Origin: Psoroptes ovis
Taxonomy: Eukaryota; Arthropoda; Arachnida; Sarcoptiformes; Psoroptidae
Assembly (NCBI GenBank): GCA_002943765.1
Contig: PQWQ01000093.1
Location: forward strand, 31,001 to 95,000
Length of the DNA: 64,000 nt
Direction: 5' to 3'
This document shows positions 27,801-38,500 of this stretch, piece by piece (position 1 is the first letter of the stretch; every line of letters starts with the position of its first letter). The notes beneath the pieces were generated by a model. It saw nothing but the letters and a program-made list of their open reading frames with translations. It did not search any database and was not told where the DNA came from. Both the position numbers and the translations under genes were made by a program.

Positions 27801-30800
27801 AGTTGATTTTGAAATCGGTTTCGTTGTCGTTGGTGAGGATGATGATGATGATGACATTAATGTGGTTGGCATCGATGTTGTTTGTGAATTGAAATCAATT
27901 TTAGAATAATTAGAATGGCTGTCATTATCGGTGTGATTGATCAAAGATTGCTGTTCGATGGTTAATTGATTCAATGTAAAATTCATTAATTGTTTATGCT
28001 GATAAGTTTTGTGAATAAAGTGTTGAGCATATTCAAAAGGTTGATGTCTTGCATCAACACTGTAAATAGGTGTGCCAGATATGTCATCACCTCGATACCA
28101 TAAAACTAGTGATATTGAATCTGATGGATTTAATGGGCGCACAAAACAAGGCAAACGAATTAAGCGTCCGTCAATTGCATTCACATCGCTATAAACTTGA
28201 TTCGAATTGAATTAAAAAGAAAAAATTAATTATTTTCCATCATCAGTCATTGCTTTGAAAAGGGAGAGCATGCGATTGGCTATTTCACTACAAACACAAT
28301 GCTGTTTAAATCAAGACCAAACATCTTGAACACTATTGAAAAATTGATTGATTATACACACTTAATGTACATGATAATTGTCAATAAATGTGTATTTCAT
28401 TGATTGTGATTTGATGTTGTTATTATTGAAAAGTATGAATAAATATTGTTCTATTTGATGATTTCTGGTTGAACAATTCGCCAGATGGTATTACACATAA
28501 TACTGTTCATTGATTTTCACTATTTATTAATCGAACATAATTGCATTTATTTTAATATTTGTCTCTGTGTGTTTTTCTCTTCAATTTCATCTTATGATGA
28601 ATGTTACGTTAAATTATAAATAATGTTTGTGTATTTTGGGAAATTGAAAACATTTCTAGTTACATACAAATAAATATGTTAATTGTGTTTGGTCGGTAGA
28701 TGATGGTGATGGCATTGAGTGAATGGAGAATGATATTCATTTATTTATCATCTAAATAATAATAATCCAAAATGAATACGACGACATGATCATTTGGTGT
28801 AAGGAATATTTTCAATATCTTAAACAAAGTCATAAATTACAATAATAAGCAAATCGAAGATGAATCAATAAATAAATTGTCAACATTATTCAATTGTGTT
28901 GCATTCAAAGTTTTTCATTCATTCATTCAATGAATGAACATGTAAAGTAAAATTGTAGTGGAGAATGGATTTTGATTCATTTCCGTTTATTTGTTTGTTT
29001 GCTTGTATGAATCAATGTTTATTGAGAATGTTCGATTCAGATTCATAAAATCATTATCAACTTTGTCAGTGTTGGTAATGTGAATCATGGAATAAGAATT
29101 AGCAAAAATATCAATATCAATATTAATATTAATATCATTCAATTCAATACTTTTTCTTATTTATGGTGAATTCATGAACTGATGCATAATTTTGCTTGCA
29201 TTCAAACTATTTGATTCATTCGAGTCATTTATAAAAATTGTCAAAACAATATTCACATGAAAATAGTTTGTTGTCAATTGAACATTATTTTACTTTTTTA
29301 TGTTTATACTGACAATGTTGGCATGCAAAATAATATCACTATGACTAACTATTTCGATTATGCATTCAATGAAAATCGATTGTTTAAAATTTCTAGGAAA
29401 TAAACAAAAAGAAAAGAAGATCGGTAATTTGATAATAACTAATTCATTTCACCACACCTATTTGACCACAGTTTTTTAGTCAGAGTGAAACAACTAAGGC
29501 ATGAATTGTCATTAAAATGATAGAATCAACAACAATAAATGGATGGTGAACTTACTTTGATGTTGATGTGCTTCGATCAACGGTTTTTTGACACGATTTG
29601 GTAATATTAAGATATTTTGCTGATATTCTCGTATTCTTCGTGGTAATATTTTATTTTGGTTATAATAATCATAATCAATGAGATCATCATCATCAACATT
29701 GGTGGCATCCACATCTTCATCATCCAAATATTCGTCATATGAATCGATTTGTTTAGTAGGCTCATCATTATCGCCACCATCATCACTGTCGAAGCCTATT
29801 TTGTAATTGATGGTGACAAAATGATTATTATTTTTATTGTAATTGTTAATATCCTAATTTAATGATTATAATCAATTTTGTTGATCATAATAATCATAAT
29901 GATCAGTATTGATTTAATCAATGAATTTGTTCATTTATCAAGATTTGTATTAAAAAAACAATTTACTAGTATTCATGTATAAATTGCCGTAAATAAGAAA
30001 ATTAAATTGTGAATTACTTTACTTAAAATCATTATTTCTATTCAAATATGATGATGACATTGTCTTCGGTATCTGACAATAAAATGAAAACAATAACTTT
30101 GATGAGAGAAACATAAAATAAGATTAATGATGATGGCGATGACAATCATAATAGAAAAGAATCATGTGCTCATGTTATCATCATTATCGTCTTTATGATT
30201 GTTATTATTACTTCTCTCTATTTATGACCTAAAATGTATTTGTTTTGTTTTTTCATTTTTCTTCAATAAAAAATAAATATTATTCAAACTGGAACGATTC
30301 TTAGAGCCATAAACATTTCAGAAAAGTGAAAGTGTTTGAAAATGAATGAATATAAATAAAAACAATAAATCAGGATATTATTGTTGTCTATGTTTGTTGG
30401 TCTATTTGTATTGACTGTTTAGAATTTTCATATTTGAACTCGAAATAGGATTTAAAAAGTGTTAATACTTTGAATATTCATAATTTATGCAGCAAAGATT
30501 AAATTTTATTTTATTATTTTATAACGATGTTTGGCCAGAAAATAACTGATAAAAGGTAGTAAGCGAAATTTGGAAAATAATGAATTTGAAATAAATCAAA
30601 TAAATTGAAAATTTGTGAATGGCTAGTCATTCTCTGTGTTCATTCAAATTCATCATTGTTTTTAATGTTTAGCAGAGTTTTGAATTTTTCACTTGAAAAT
30701 TCTATTTTTCTCCATTCGGAAAAGAGGCTTAGATGATGATGGTGATTTGATACACACACACTCACACACATAAACACTCATCATCATCCAATGAAAGTAT

Positions 30801-32531
30801 CTGTATCGTTAACCATAACGACAACACCATATGGATTCAAGCATTATTTTAAAATCTTTTCCGCTGTTTTTAAATTTTTTTTTCTGATTTTTCAATGCTA
30901 AAAACTTTTGAGCTTTTTTATGGATTTTTAATAAATGTTGACTGGATTTCTCATAAATTCGGAGATGTTTAGCTGTTGTATAAGTGCACTGAAGATGGGC
31001 AAACAGCCATTATGATCATCATTATTCATTACTGAGAAACAGAAATGAGTTACAAACTAAAAAATATATAAACATCTTTCTGTGTATTCACTAACGCGAA
31101 TCAAGAATTATCATTTAATAGAATTATGAGGATTTTAATACTGATTTTTCATTTTGCAAAGGAATTACAGCAAGCAGTAAGCCAAGGAGAAAATATAATA
31201 ATTATGAGGATTGAATGAATGATGAAAATATATAAGATATTTATATTTCATTTATTTATTATTTTATTTATATCATTATTTTATTTATTTATCGATCATA
31301 TTTATTTATCTAAAAACGCGGATGTTAGATATGAAAATGAATAAATAAATATGAATCAAGGTAAGAATAAATGTGTTAATAATGCTTCATCATTATTTGG
31401 TTAATCATTATTTATTCTCATTTCCATATTAGATCTCTACCAATTTTGCTAACAAAAATAACTTATTTCCGTCAGTTGATTGCCAATGTTGGTCCAATCA
31501 AGTCATTTCTATCATTTTATATGATTGCTTTTTATGTGTTGGCAGCATTTTGATATATTTGAGAATGTGATTCATTTGTCTACGCAACGACTGCCCATAG
31601 GGTTCCATGAGAATGTTGATAATGTGTTTTCATTTTAGAAAAGAAAACCTTTCATTTGTTTGTTTATGTATCAGAATGTAGTTTGATTATTGAAAAAGAG
31701 AATAGAAACAAATAATGATAATAAAGAACAAATGACTAATTATTAATAAAAAATGATCAATTGATTTCTTTATGAATGTCTTATTTAATAATGCATAATG
31801 AAAATTGTCAAAAGGGAAAAGATTCATTTAAAGATTGAGATAGACTAAGCATAGGCATCGATTAATTAAAGATTATGATTAAAAATACAATTTAAAGTGA
31901 TAATGATGCAATTTCATATAGCATTGTCTTAGGATGGTAAATAAATTGAAAAAGAAATTGGATATAATTTGCAAAATGTAATATCATTCAATTGTATTTA
32001 TCTATGAATCTATTTGAAATGATCACAGAAAAAAGTGAAGCCTATTAATGACAGAGATAATAGATGGTGGAGGAAAAATATTTATCATTCGGTTGAACGG
32101 AAACTTGATTCGAATGCTTAAATATAGAATGATGATGGTGTAGAGTATTTTCTATTATCACTATGATCATCATTTTAATGTTGTGAAGAAAATGTTAATT
32201 TGTTTTTGTATTTGTCAGTGATCATAATGAATGTCTACTTACTTTTATTAACATTTTCATATTTATTCGTTGATAAATCTGGCTCCACAATGGATGTTTG
32301 ATGATTGTGGCCATTGTTGATGGTTTGTTTCCAGATGAAAAAATTTTTAAACATGGGCAAGCTCTTGATCATGATCATGGATGATTGATTGATAATCGAT
32401 GTTGTTTGATTTTCTAATCGAAACGGTCTCATTGTTGTGATATTATTGTCAATGATCAATTGAGCCAACGAATCAATGATGATCATCATGATTAATAATA
32501 ATAAAATGAATTTAATTAATTGATTATTCAT
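9862..32531 (-). CDS. Sidestep-family Ig/FN3 transmembrane receptor, 12 exons, hosting three nested genes
   Basis: Exons: 32531-32243, 29795-29556, 28195-27689, 27625-27377, 26918-26709, 26602-26365, 25603-25179, 18734-18330, 13691-13257, 12531-12225, 12142-11321, 11218-9862. They sum to 5484 nt (1827 aa) with all phases matching. Order: signal peptide (MNNQLIKFILLLLIMMIII, cut near DSLA); acidic linker; V-type Ig1 (LPCF…VLWYRGDD, PIYSVDAR, GLYWCRVDY); Ig2 (ICLSEGG…NWYR…WFKC); Ig3 (IIRCRSFG…IICNARN); Ig4 (LHCDIS…GFYQCIAQNAIG); Ig5 (MICEVDANP…GQYQCWARN); FN3 (HYNLKIF…INGRSI); TM (IPFLWIIIISVILLLLIV, exon 11); ~500-aa Asn/Gln/Ser-rich cytoplasmic tail. The phrase PIYSVDAR and the 5-Ig + FN3 plan match the Sidestep family, which in Drosophila binds Beaten-path proteins in axon guidance. 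The orthologue within the family is not assigned. Confidence 0.85.
13692..16419. other. Intronic sequence of the Sidestep-like gene
   Basis: 2.7 kb of AT-rich intron before the nested kinase. Only short ORFs without recognisable motifs occur. It should contain the kinase promoter, but I could not identify a clear core element. Confidence 0.4.
16420..18105 (+). CDS. Nested single-exon Ser/Thr protein kinase (CAMK/TSSK-like)
   Basis: Intronless 561-aa kinase inside a 4.6-kb intron of the Sidestep-like gene, on the opposite strand. All core motifs are present: GKGGFG (110-115), ACK Lys 133, HRDIKLENVLL (229-239), DFG (249-251), APE (277-279) and ADVWALGVLL (295-304). The sequence is closest in feel to CAMK-group, TSSK-like kinases. 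The tail after residue 380 is basic and low-complexity (KPKLKMRKKLMKTKIKRKIK), possibly binding nucleic acid or membrane. The ORF opens at 16318, but I prefer the Met at 16420 because it begins MGSKLC, which fits an N-myristoylation site with a nearby palmitoylatable Cys; the longer start would bury it. The lack of introns is consistent with a retrocopy. Substrate unknown. Confidence 0.75.
   Translation: MGSKLCKFWRRNIDTQMMDENLYEENDEMEYNIDADKQIEDSSFSDTDDSKRKKQRKLKKVKSSSKSQIQLTISRLATTDITPILSCRDDGTDTKHILKRIGYRLVKEIGKGGFGTVFKAIDLKHKNRVVACKVMKITSDRRNQILIKKELFILRSIKHKHIIRVYKHFILRSSVTANVYIFMQYADNSDLWNYVRKTLKNGMKEKQARKMFQQIISAIHYLHQRNIAHRDIKLENVLLDRKLNCLVTDFGLSIVVMQKEGRAINAPNYCGTIPYMAPEIQLYIITRIIFDVFQADVWALGVLLFCMINQGQFPFTLNKDEMLQQQLRCDYQFTDKMSFKPDERLINLMARIFEPNPLIRIRMVQLVRHPWCLNKPMEDVVENNGMHLKINKIIKSENEKMKKSVIINKTNEQTKQQMTQEQQLLQKESEQLAMKILIQKMKTMTMLNNDDYYNDYNQINFNDQMDFDEYPRKLGKQIFTTKISTKPKLKMRKKLMKTKIKRKIKIKQKYYHSPITKKFYAHSPNKSPFYHHKQQPSPLNDDNVDIVQSSTPVSTESNETD
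18829..20217 (-). CDS. Nested coiled-coil pseudokinase
   Basis: Single-exon 462-aa ORF in the intron between Sidestep exons 8 and 7, same strand as the host, ending 94 bp upstream of exon 8. Residues 30-160 form a long charged coiled coil (many K/E/Q heptads). Residues 190-462 follow a kinase fold: a conserved-looking VKI Lys (223), EFMHQNAFAH (316-325), PPEV and DVYSFGLLIYMM. The catalytic motifs are gone: HRD is HLK (325-327), the catalytic-loop Asn is absent, and DFG is GFG (345-347). There is no glycine-rich loop. It is therefore predicted to be inactive and to act as a scaffold or regulator. I cannot assign a family. The other intronless kinase gene sits on the far side of exon 8, on the other strand. 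Confidence 0.7.
   Translation of the reverse strand: MAEIDSANDENASSNNTNQNDDDYNSLLKKFQQEECEQRKLFEKKLSEKRLMLMQMIVKEDLNKIKAKCEAESFRQKKNIDDEVEKLIKSIREQFQLQEQQMRDDLQTKIKQMMENRKEKLEQDKKRLQLILDNEIETKHKLLDAEIDRLKKLSSNYKQVLIDNRDYLKKIMIDFKNYPNTKILADEIGLKQYQIVLNKQSIWASKTCIIYRGQYKQCSCYVKIVILNDRSLDYKKHIHQSTKIRQYLSKTNDQQQTLLKKHEAFVKIYDIFITDLKVYTFLDECDSQNLLQRSRKGFLSLNELRKHSYTLLSCLEFMHQNAFAHLKIRGESVIFDSNNNVKLVGFGNCAKYFDADTEKYMKLSPYQQKHRLYDNHFPPEVFVDQFDPQPVDVYSFGLLIYMMTNFISNKKFLNDDWKQWTIIKLDTINDDKTRKLIEITTFIDPMKRCKLFDIRNLPYFQA
20218..22378. other. Intronic gap between pseudokinase and GST
   Basis: 2.2 kb of AT-rich sequence. No coding or RNA gene is supported. The right end should be the GST promoter. Confidence 0.4.
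22379..22386 (+). promoter_or_regulatory. TATA box of the GST gene
   Basis: TATAAAAG, 93 bp before the ATG. A TCATTC at 22410-22415 lies at the right distance (about 33 nt) for an initiator, giving a short 5' UTR of about 60 nt. Confidence 0.6.
22472..23192 (+). CDS. Mu-class glutathione S-transferase, nested in an intron
   Basis: Conjugates glutathione to electrophiles in the cytosol (detoxification). Two exons, 22472-22654 and 22713-23192 (AAT|GTGAGT … GACCAG|TGC, 58-bp intron), give 220 aa, the normal mu-class length. The N-terminal thioredoxin domain has GYWDARGLGQAIRLLL with the catalytic Tyr, KVGPAPNYDRSEWL, and TQSIAILRYIARKYNL with the glutathione-binding QS pair. The C-terminal helical domain has FISGTNISYADFLLYEYL and ends PTALWNGQYA. 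It resembles the mite Der p 8 (mu GST, allergen group 8) family. It lies inside the Sidestep-like intron on the opposite strand, with its own TATA box and polyadenylation signal, so it should be transcribed independently. Confidence 0.93.
23234..23239 (+). terminator. Polyadenylation signal of the GST gene
   Basis: AATAAA 41 bp after the GST stop codon, followed by a T-rich stretch. Confidence 0.6.
23240..25178. other. Intronic gap, no gene seen
   Basis: 1.9 kb of AT-rich host intron between the GST and Sidestep exon 7. No ORF with motif content, tRNA or repeat array is visible. Confidence 0.4.
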
Positions 32532-35500
32532 TATGATTATTGATGTTTCTATGCACAATTCACAATACAATTATTACGGTTACTATTTGATTATTTGTTT
32601 TCACATAATCTCTCATATTTATTTCTTGATCACGCAAACAAAATGAAGATTGCACACACAAATGTTTTCACAAAGTAAACACAAATATCGATTCAATTCA
32701 TTGTCATGTTTGTTTATTTTGGTTTCGATTCGATATCCGGTGCTATTGTTGTGTTTCATTATTATTTATTCAGCTGTCAAATATGTTGTGTTGCAGTTTT
32801 GGCAATTGATCAATTTGATTCAATATTTCTCCAATGATCTAAGAAGATGATCAAATTGTTTTATGCACAATTTTCAATTTGGATTATAATTCAACGAATT
32901 GACCAAATGATTTTATTTTTTGTCAAATTCAAATTGCCATTGATTGCGTGGAAAGCTGTGGAAATGTGTAAAATTGATAATTTAGTCAAATATGAAATGA
33001 CAAAATTGTTGTGTATTTCATTTTCAAATGTGTTTATTGAATTGAGAATAAATCAAAATGAGATTATGTGCAATTATTATCAAGCATGATACACAAGTGT
33101 TGTGGCCAAGCTTCTTTTTGGCAAGGAATTGATTCATATTTGGGCACAGACAAAGTATTCAATTTGCATCAATTGAATTGAATGTGAACACATTTATTTG
33201 ATTTGGTTTTTTATTCTGATTTATATTCAATTTGTGTCAGTGTATTGAAAGTGAAGACTTGAATACAGATTCACTATTTCTCAGGTTAATAATACAACAC
33301 GCAAATAAACATTTTAAAACATTGAGCTGAATAAATTTTGCCTTCACTTTGTGAAGAATTGATTTGGATGGGCAATTTTGATTGAATATTTGAAATTTAA
33401 ATTTGTTTTTTCATTTGGAATGAATCAAGAGAAATGTAATTTGAGAAAATATTTCTTATGAAAAGGTAATAATAATAAAATAAATATGATTTTCTTTATT
33501 CAATTCGATAATCGAAATATTCGAGTTTGAATTTGGTGGAAAAACAAATTTGTTTGTGATCACAAGAATCGATGATTGACGAGTGCAACAATTTTTATCA
33601 TTTTATCACATCTACCAAATGAGAATTGTAAGGTGAGAGTGATCAAAGATAAACAAGTAATAAACATTTAACACAACGACTGGGATTTCACTTTGATTCG
33701 ACTCATTCCAAAAGGAAGCCCTACAAATTGAAAGAAATGATGAAGAAAAAGGGTCTCAAGTGAATTAATTTCTGCATGAACAAATAAGAAACATGTAAAA
33801 TTTATGATTATTGATAATACAAATGCTTAAATATGATTTCAAATTGTGAATGGATAATAATTATTAAAAGTGTTTGAACATTGAATTGATTGCAATTATA
33901 ATTATTAGTTAGTTACTTAGTTTCCGATAATTGCAATGCCATCATAAATTGATTATGATGGCCACAACTACAAAAGAAACGAATGACAAATCTTAATGTC
34001 AGATGCCGTAAATTTTCATTTTTTAAGAATTGTTAGAATTTGTTTCAATGCTCATTTCAAATGGTAACAAATGAAAATGTAAAATCGTTTGTTTCATGTT
34101 TGTAAAATGGTTCAATGAATGAATAAACAAATATGATCAAACATGATTCAAATTATGCCAAAAATATATGAAGGTACAGGTCAAATAGAGGAAAGCAAAA
34201 ATTAATTAATTACGGTGTCCGATTCAAACAGGCAAAAACAAAAATGTGGGAATCGTCCGAGAGAATCGAAATAATAATCATGACTGAGACTATCACTTTG
34301 ACAAACAAAATGTTGGAATCACTAAAAATTATGATTAATCTGGTGATCTTTATAAGCAGCAAAAAAGTGATGCAGAATATAAAATTCTGGGAATACTCGA
34401 TCAATAAAAACATGACAAAAAATTTTCAATTAATTTCCATGTTGGAAATGTTTTGTTTTTATTGTTATTGTTGTCCAAACAACCCAATTAAATCGATGAA
34501 CAACAAAAGCAAATGACATGACTTTTCATTATGATTTTAATGGCATGGAAGACGTTGTTTGGCTGTTCTAACAGCAATTATTATTATTTTTATGATTATT
34601 GACATTTTCCTCATAATTAATATTTGCTCCTTGCTCAACAAATTTATTCATTGACTTAATGAAATGCATATGACTACTTGTCATATTATCGATATGCCTT
34701 GAATGAGATAGGTCGATGAAGATGGTCAATCACTGTTCATGTTTGAAAATGTGAGGAGAAGTAGAGAAAAAATCAATCAGTCTAATTGATAATGATAATG
34801 ATAATAATAAAAATAATCGGATGAATGAAAATAAAAAGTTTTTTCATTTGAGATTCGATGATTTTACAAAACGTGAACGATAATAGTTTGATATAAGTTT
34901 TGATTAATATTTCAATATTTTGATTATAATCACAAGTTGAGTTATTCAAATACATAAATATTGATTGAAACTTTTTTCATTATCAATGTTTAATTCATGT
35001 AAAGATAATAAATATGATTACATTTATGCATCGCCATTATTTCATGATCATTATCATTGATTAGTTTGCACATTTATTTGTTTTTGTTGGCGTTTGATTT
35101 GATGTTTTTAATAAATTTATCAAGAAATTAACAAAAAACATTGATTTCAATCATTGTTTTGGTTGTTTTTGATTGAAAAGCATTATTTTTGGTAAAACTT
35201 TTAAACATTGATTAAAAAATAAAAATGATTTTTGAATAATTATTAAACTTTTAATTTATTTTTTAATCAAAAATAAAATTAACCGGAATATGCACTGATT
35301 TGCAAATAGACAGTGGTTTGATTTCATTCATTTAATGGCTGTTTAGCAAAAACATTTGATGCAAATCCGCAATAAATTTTTTTTCAGAAAAATTGATTCA
35401 ATTTTCGTGAAATCAATTTGAAAATTTATGCTTTAAAAAACACTTTTCTGATTTTTTCTCTTTTCAGAGCATGATCATCGTCTTAAATCTATGAAATTTT

Positions 35501-38500
35501 TGCTTTTACGCATCTATGTAAATTCGATATGAGTGAAAACAATTCAAAATGAAATGATACCTAACAAACAAATAGTAAAACGGAATTTTTCTTATTTTTT
35601 CATTGGAAATATTCAAAGATCAACTAATTAAATTTTTGGATTTTTAATTTCGTTTTTCGAACATTTATTTGTTCTGTTTTGGTATGGGCAAAAATATAAT
35701 CACAGCTATTTGTATTGGATGAAAATACATTTGAATTGAGTCTTAAATCTTAATGATTAGCAAGAAAAAATTGAATGGATGGAAAAAATAGAAATAAGTG
35801 ATCGATTTAACTTTTTTGGACATTGATATATAGCGAAAATGTGTGAATATGATACAAACAAATAATGTTTGTCTATATTAATTAACTTTAATATAATTTC
35901 TATTTTGGGTTAATGTGTTGAGTTATGATTATTATTATTTATTATCATCATCATTTATTAACAAAACAAAACTGAAATTGAACGCTTTTGTTAGAATTAG
36001 TTATTGTTTCATTTTGGATATCAATAATCCGTTGTTTTGTTTCATTGAATGTCTGCCAATTTTTGTCTTTCACACATTCTCGAATGACATGCAGGAAAAT
36101 GAATAGGAAAGTGTTGATAAGAATTTCAGTTGAATCATTGTTCTTTGTTTGTTTTGAATGAGAGATAATTGATTTTAATAAATTCATTAAATACTGTTTT
36201 TTGTTCGTTCGTTTTGATTGAATACATGAATCGATTAACCAAATTTTCTGAGATTAGCTTATATTCATATTCAAATTGTGATAATCAGAATCAATATATT
36301 CATTATGATTCTATTTTTCACATCTGAAAATTTGTTGGAAAAATCGCCAGACCAACAAAGCATCATACGAATTGAGACTGATCGAGAGAAAATGATTTGG
36401 AGCAAATCTTCGAATCCATCTTCTTGTCAATGTTTGCTTTGATTGTGAAATGAATTGTTTCAGAAACGATATTTTCAAATCAGTTAAAATGTTTTTTGGC
36501 TCTTTTCATTTCAATTTATGGTTGAAAAGTCAAAAGGAATCTGATAAAATGGTGAATCATTTTTCAAATGAATCAAATCGAAAAACAAAGTGGCAACAAC
36601 ACTAAAAATTGAATTTAATTGAATGCAATTGACCAAACAAGGAGAAAATCTCATATTATCATCAATTTGATAATCTCAATTTTTGAATGAAATCAAATTT
36701 TACATTGATTCCATTGTGTTGTTCACTTTTCGATCAATGTTTAGATATTTAGAGTGTTTGTTGCATGGAATAGAAATGAAATTCTGTCTAAGATTTTCAC
36801 AAATAAAATAATGTGATAATATCAAGTGAATGCATAAGATTTTATTTGGGCCATCTCAAAGAAAAAATGACAGCAGAATGAGTTTTTATTATTTTTATGA
36901 TTTTGTTTGTGATAATGATTGGTCAAAAATTGAAATTGATGCTTTTGTTTTGAATTTTTCAACATTTCGTTACGCCTAAAGCTTTTTAGTGATGGATTGA
37001 AAGAAATTATGAATTTTTAGATGTCATTTCAATAATAATAGTCACGAATCGTTTTTACATTAAGATCTGAGCATATAAAATTGAAAGTACAAATTTAACA
37101 ATTCAAACATGAATCAATTATTTAATTGGAGGAAATGAATCAAATTCGATAAAATCAGAGAAGATCTCCTATTTTTCAAATAAAGAATCTGGTTCAAACT
37201 CTGAGAATAATCAGACAAAGAACATGGAGAAATGTCTGTGAAAATTTAATCATACCGAATGCATATGCAAGTTCATCGTCATTGTCTGATTAAGGACGGA
37301 ATTTTTCAGTTGTGTTTTGCACAAAGCGAATCGGAAAGAAACACAGTGAAATGTGTGATATTCAAATATGGTAAGTTGTGAATGCAGAGAAGGATGAAAT
37401 CACCATTTCTATGTTTTTTGATAAGAAGATTATTTTTGGCATCATTTTGATCATGATTCGACTTGGATCTGGTGGCTACTCGCTTATTTGGCTGATCATT
37501 TGGTGAATGAAGGAAAATATTTATTAAATTAATATTTTATTGTTATTCATATGTGATTTATATCGATTCTCTGCCATTAAAGAAAACGATGGAGGAATTA
37601 GTTTTATTTGCTAAGGAATAAATTCATTTCTCATGAATCATTTAACCTTTTTGTTCATTAATAAATTGAAAATATGAAATATCTGCTTGCATTTACTCAT
37701 CGATAAACATTTGACACATTCCGGATTTATGGCAGAAAAAACCGTATTTCAACATACACAAAGCAGAGAACAGATTTCCGATCGAGAAATAAAAGAAGAA
37801 AATCTTTTCCGGAAAATGGATATAAATTTAAATAAATTTCAAATTGAACGCCAAAAAGCATTGAAATGAAAGAGAAATGTTGAATTTGTTTATGTCAAAA
37901 AACGGTCATTCAATATGTAACTAAATGGAATTATGAATCAATTTTGAAACAAAATAATTCTCTTACCCCGAATAAAAGATGAGGAAAAATATGAAAAATA
38001 TTTTTTCAATCAGATCAAGCAAAATGTCGTGCAGTGAAGTGTACTTTTTGCTTTGTTATGCCAACATTTCTCCAAAGAAATAGAGTTGAATTATTTGAGA
38101 ATATAAGTCTGAAATAGCACAAATATTGAAATATCAACGACTCTGAATTTATTTGGAACAAGCAATTCAGTAATATTTATTCATTTGGAAAATAATAATG
38201 ATGGTTATAAGTACATCAATGACGCCCTGAATAATGAAAAATTTGAAATTTCATTTTATTTGATTCGTATTCACAAAACCAAAATTTAAATTTGAATCAT
38301 AATACACAGCAATAAATTCGCGGTCAATGTAGGAATTGGTTCATTTATGAGCACAAAAATACATAAAACTGATCCATTTAAGCCATTTGATGATTACGAA
38401 TCAAATGAGTCTTGTAATTTCGGTGTTGCGACCCAATACAGATTTGGCTGCCAATAATTTTGTGTTTGCATGCGCAATTTATCCTTTTTCTATTCGCCGA

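Noticed and set aside
32650..33089. Two short hydrophobic plus-strand ORFs just upstream of the Sidestep start
   Set aside because: No consistent splice joint, homology or codon pattern.
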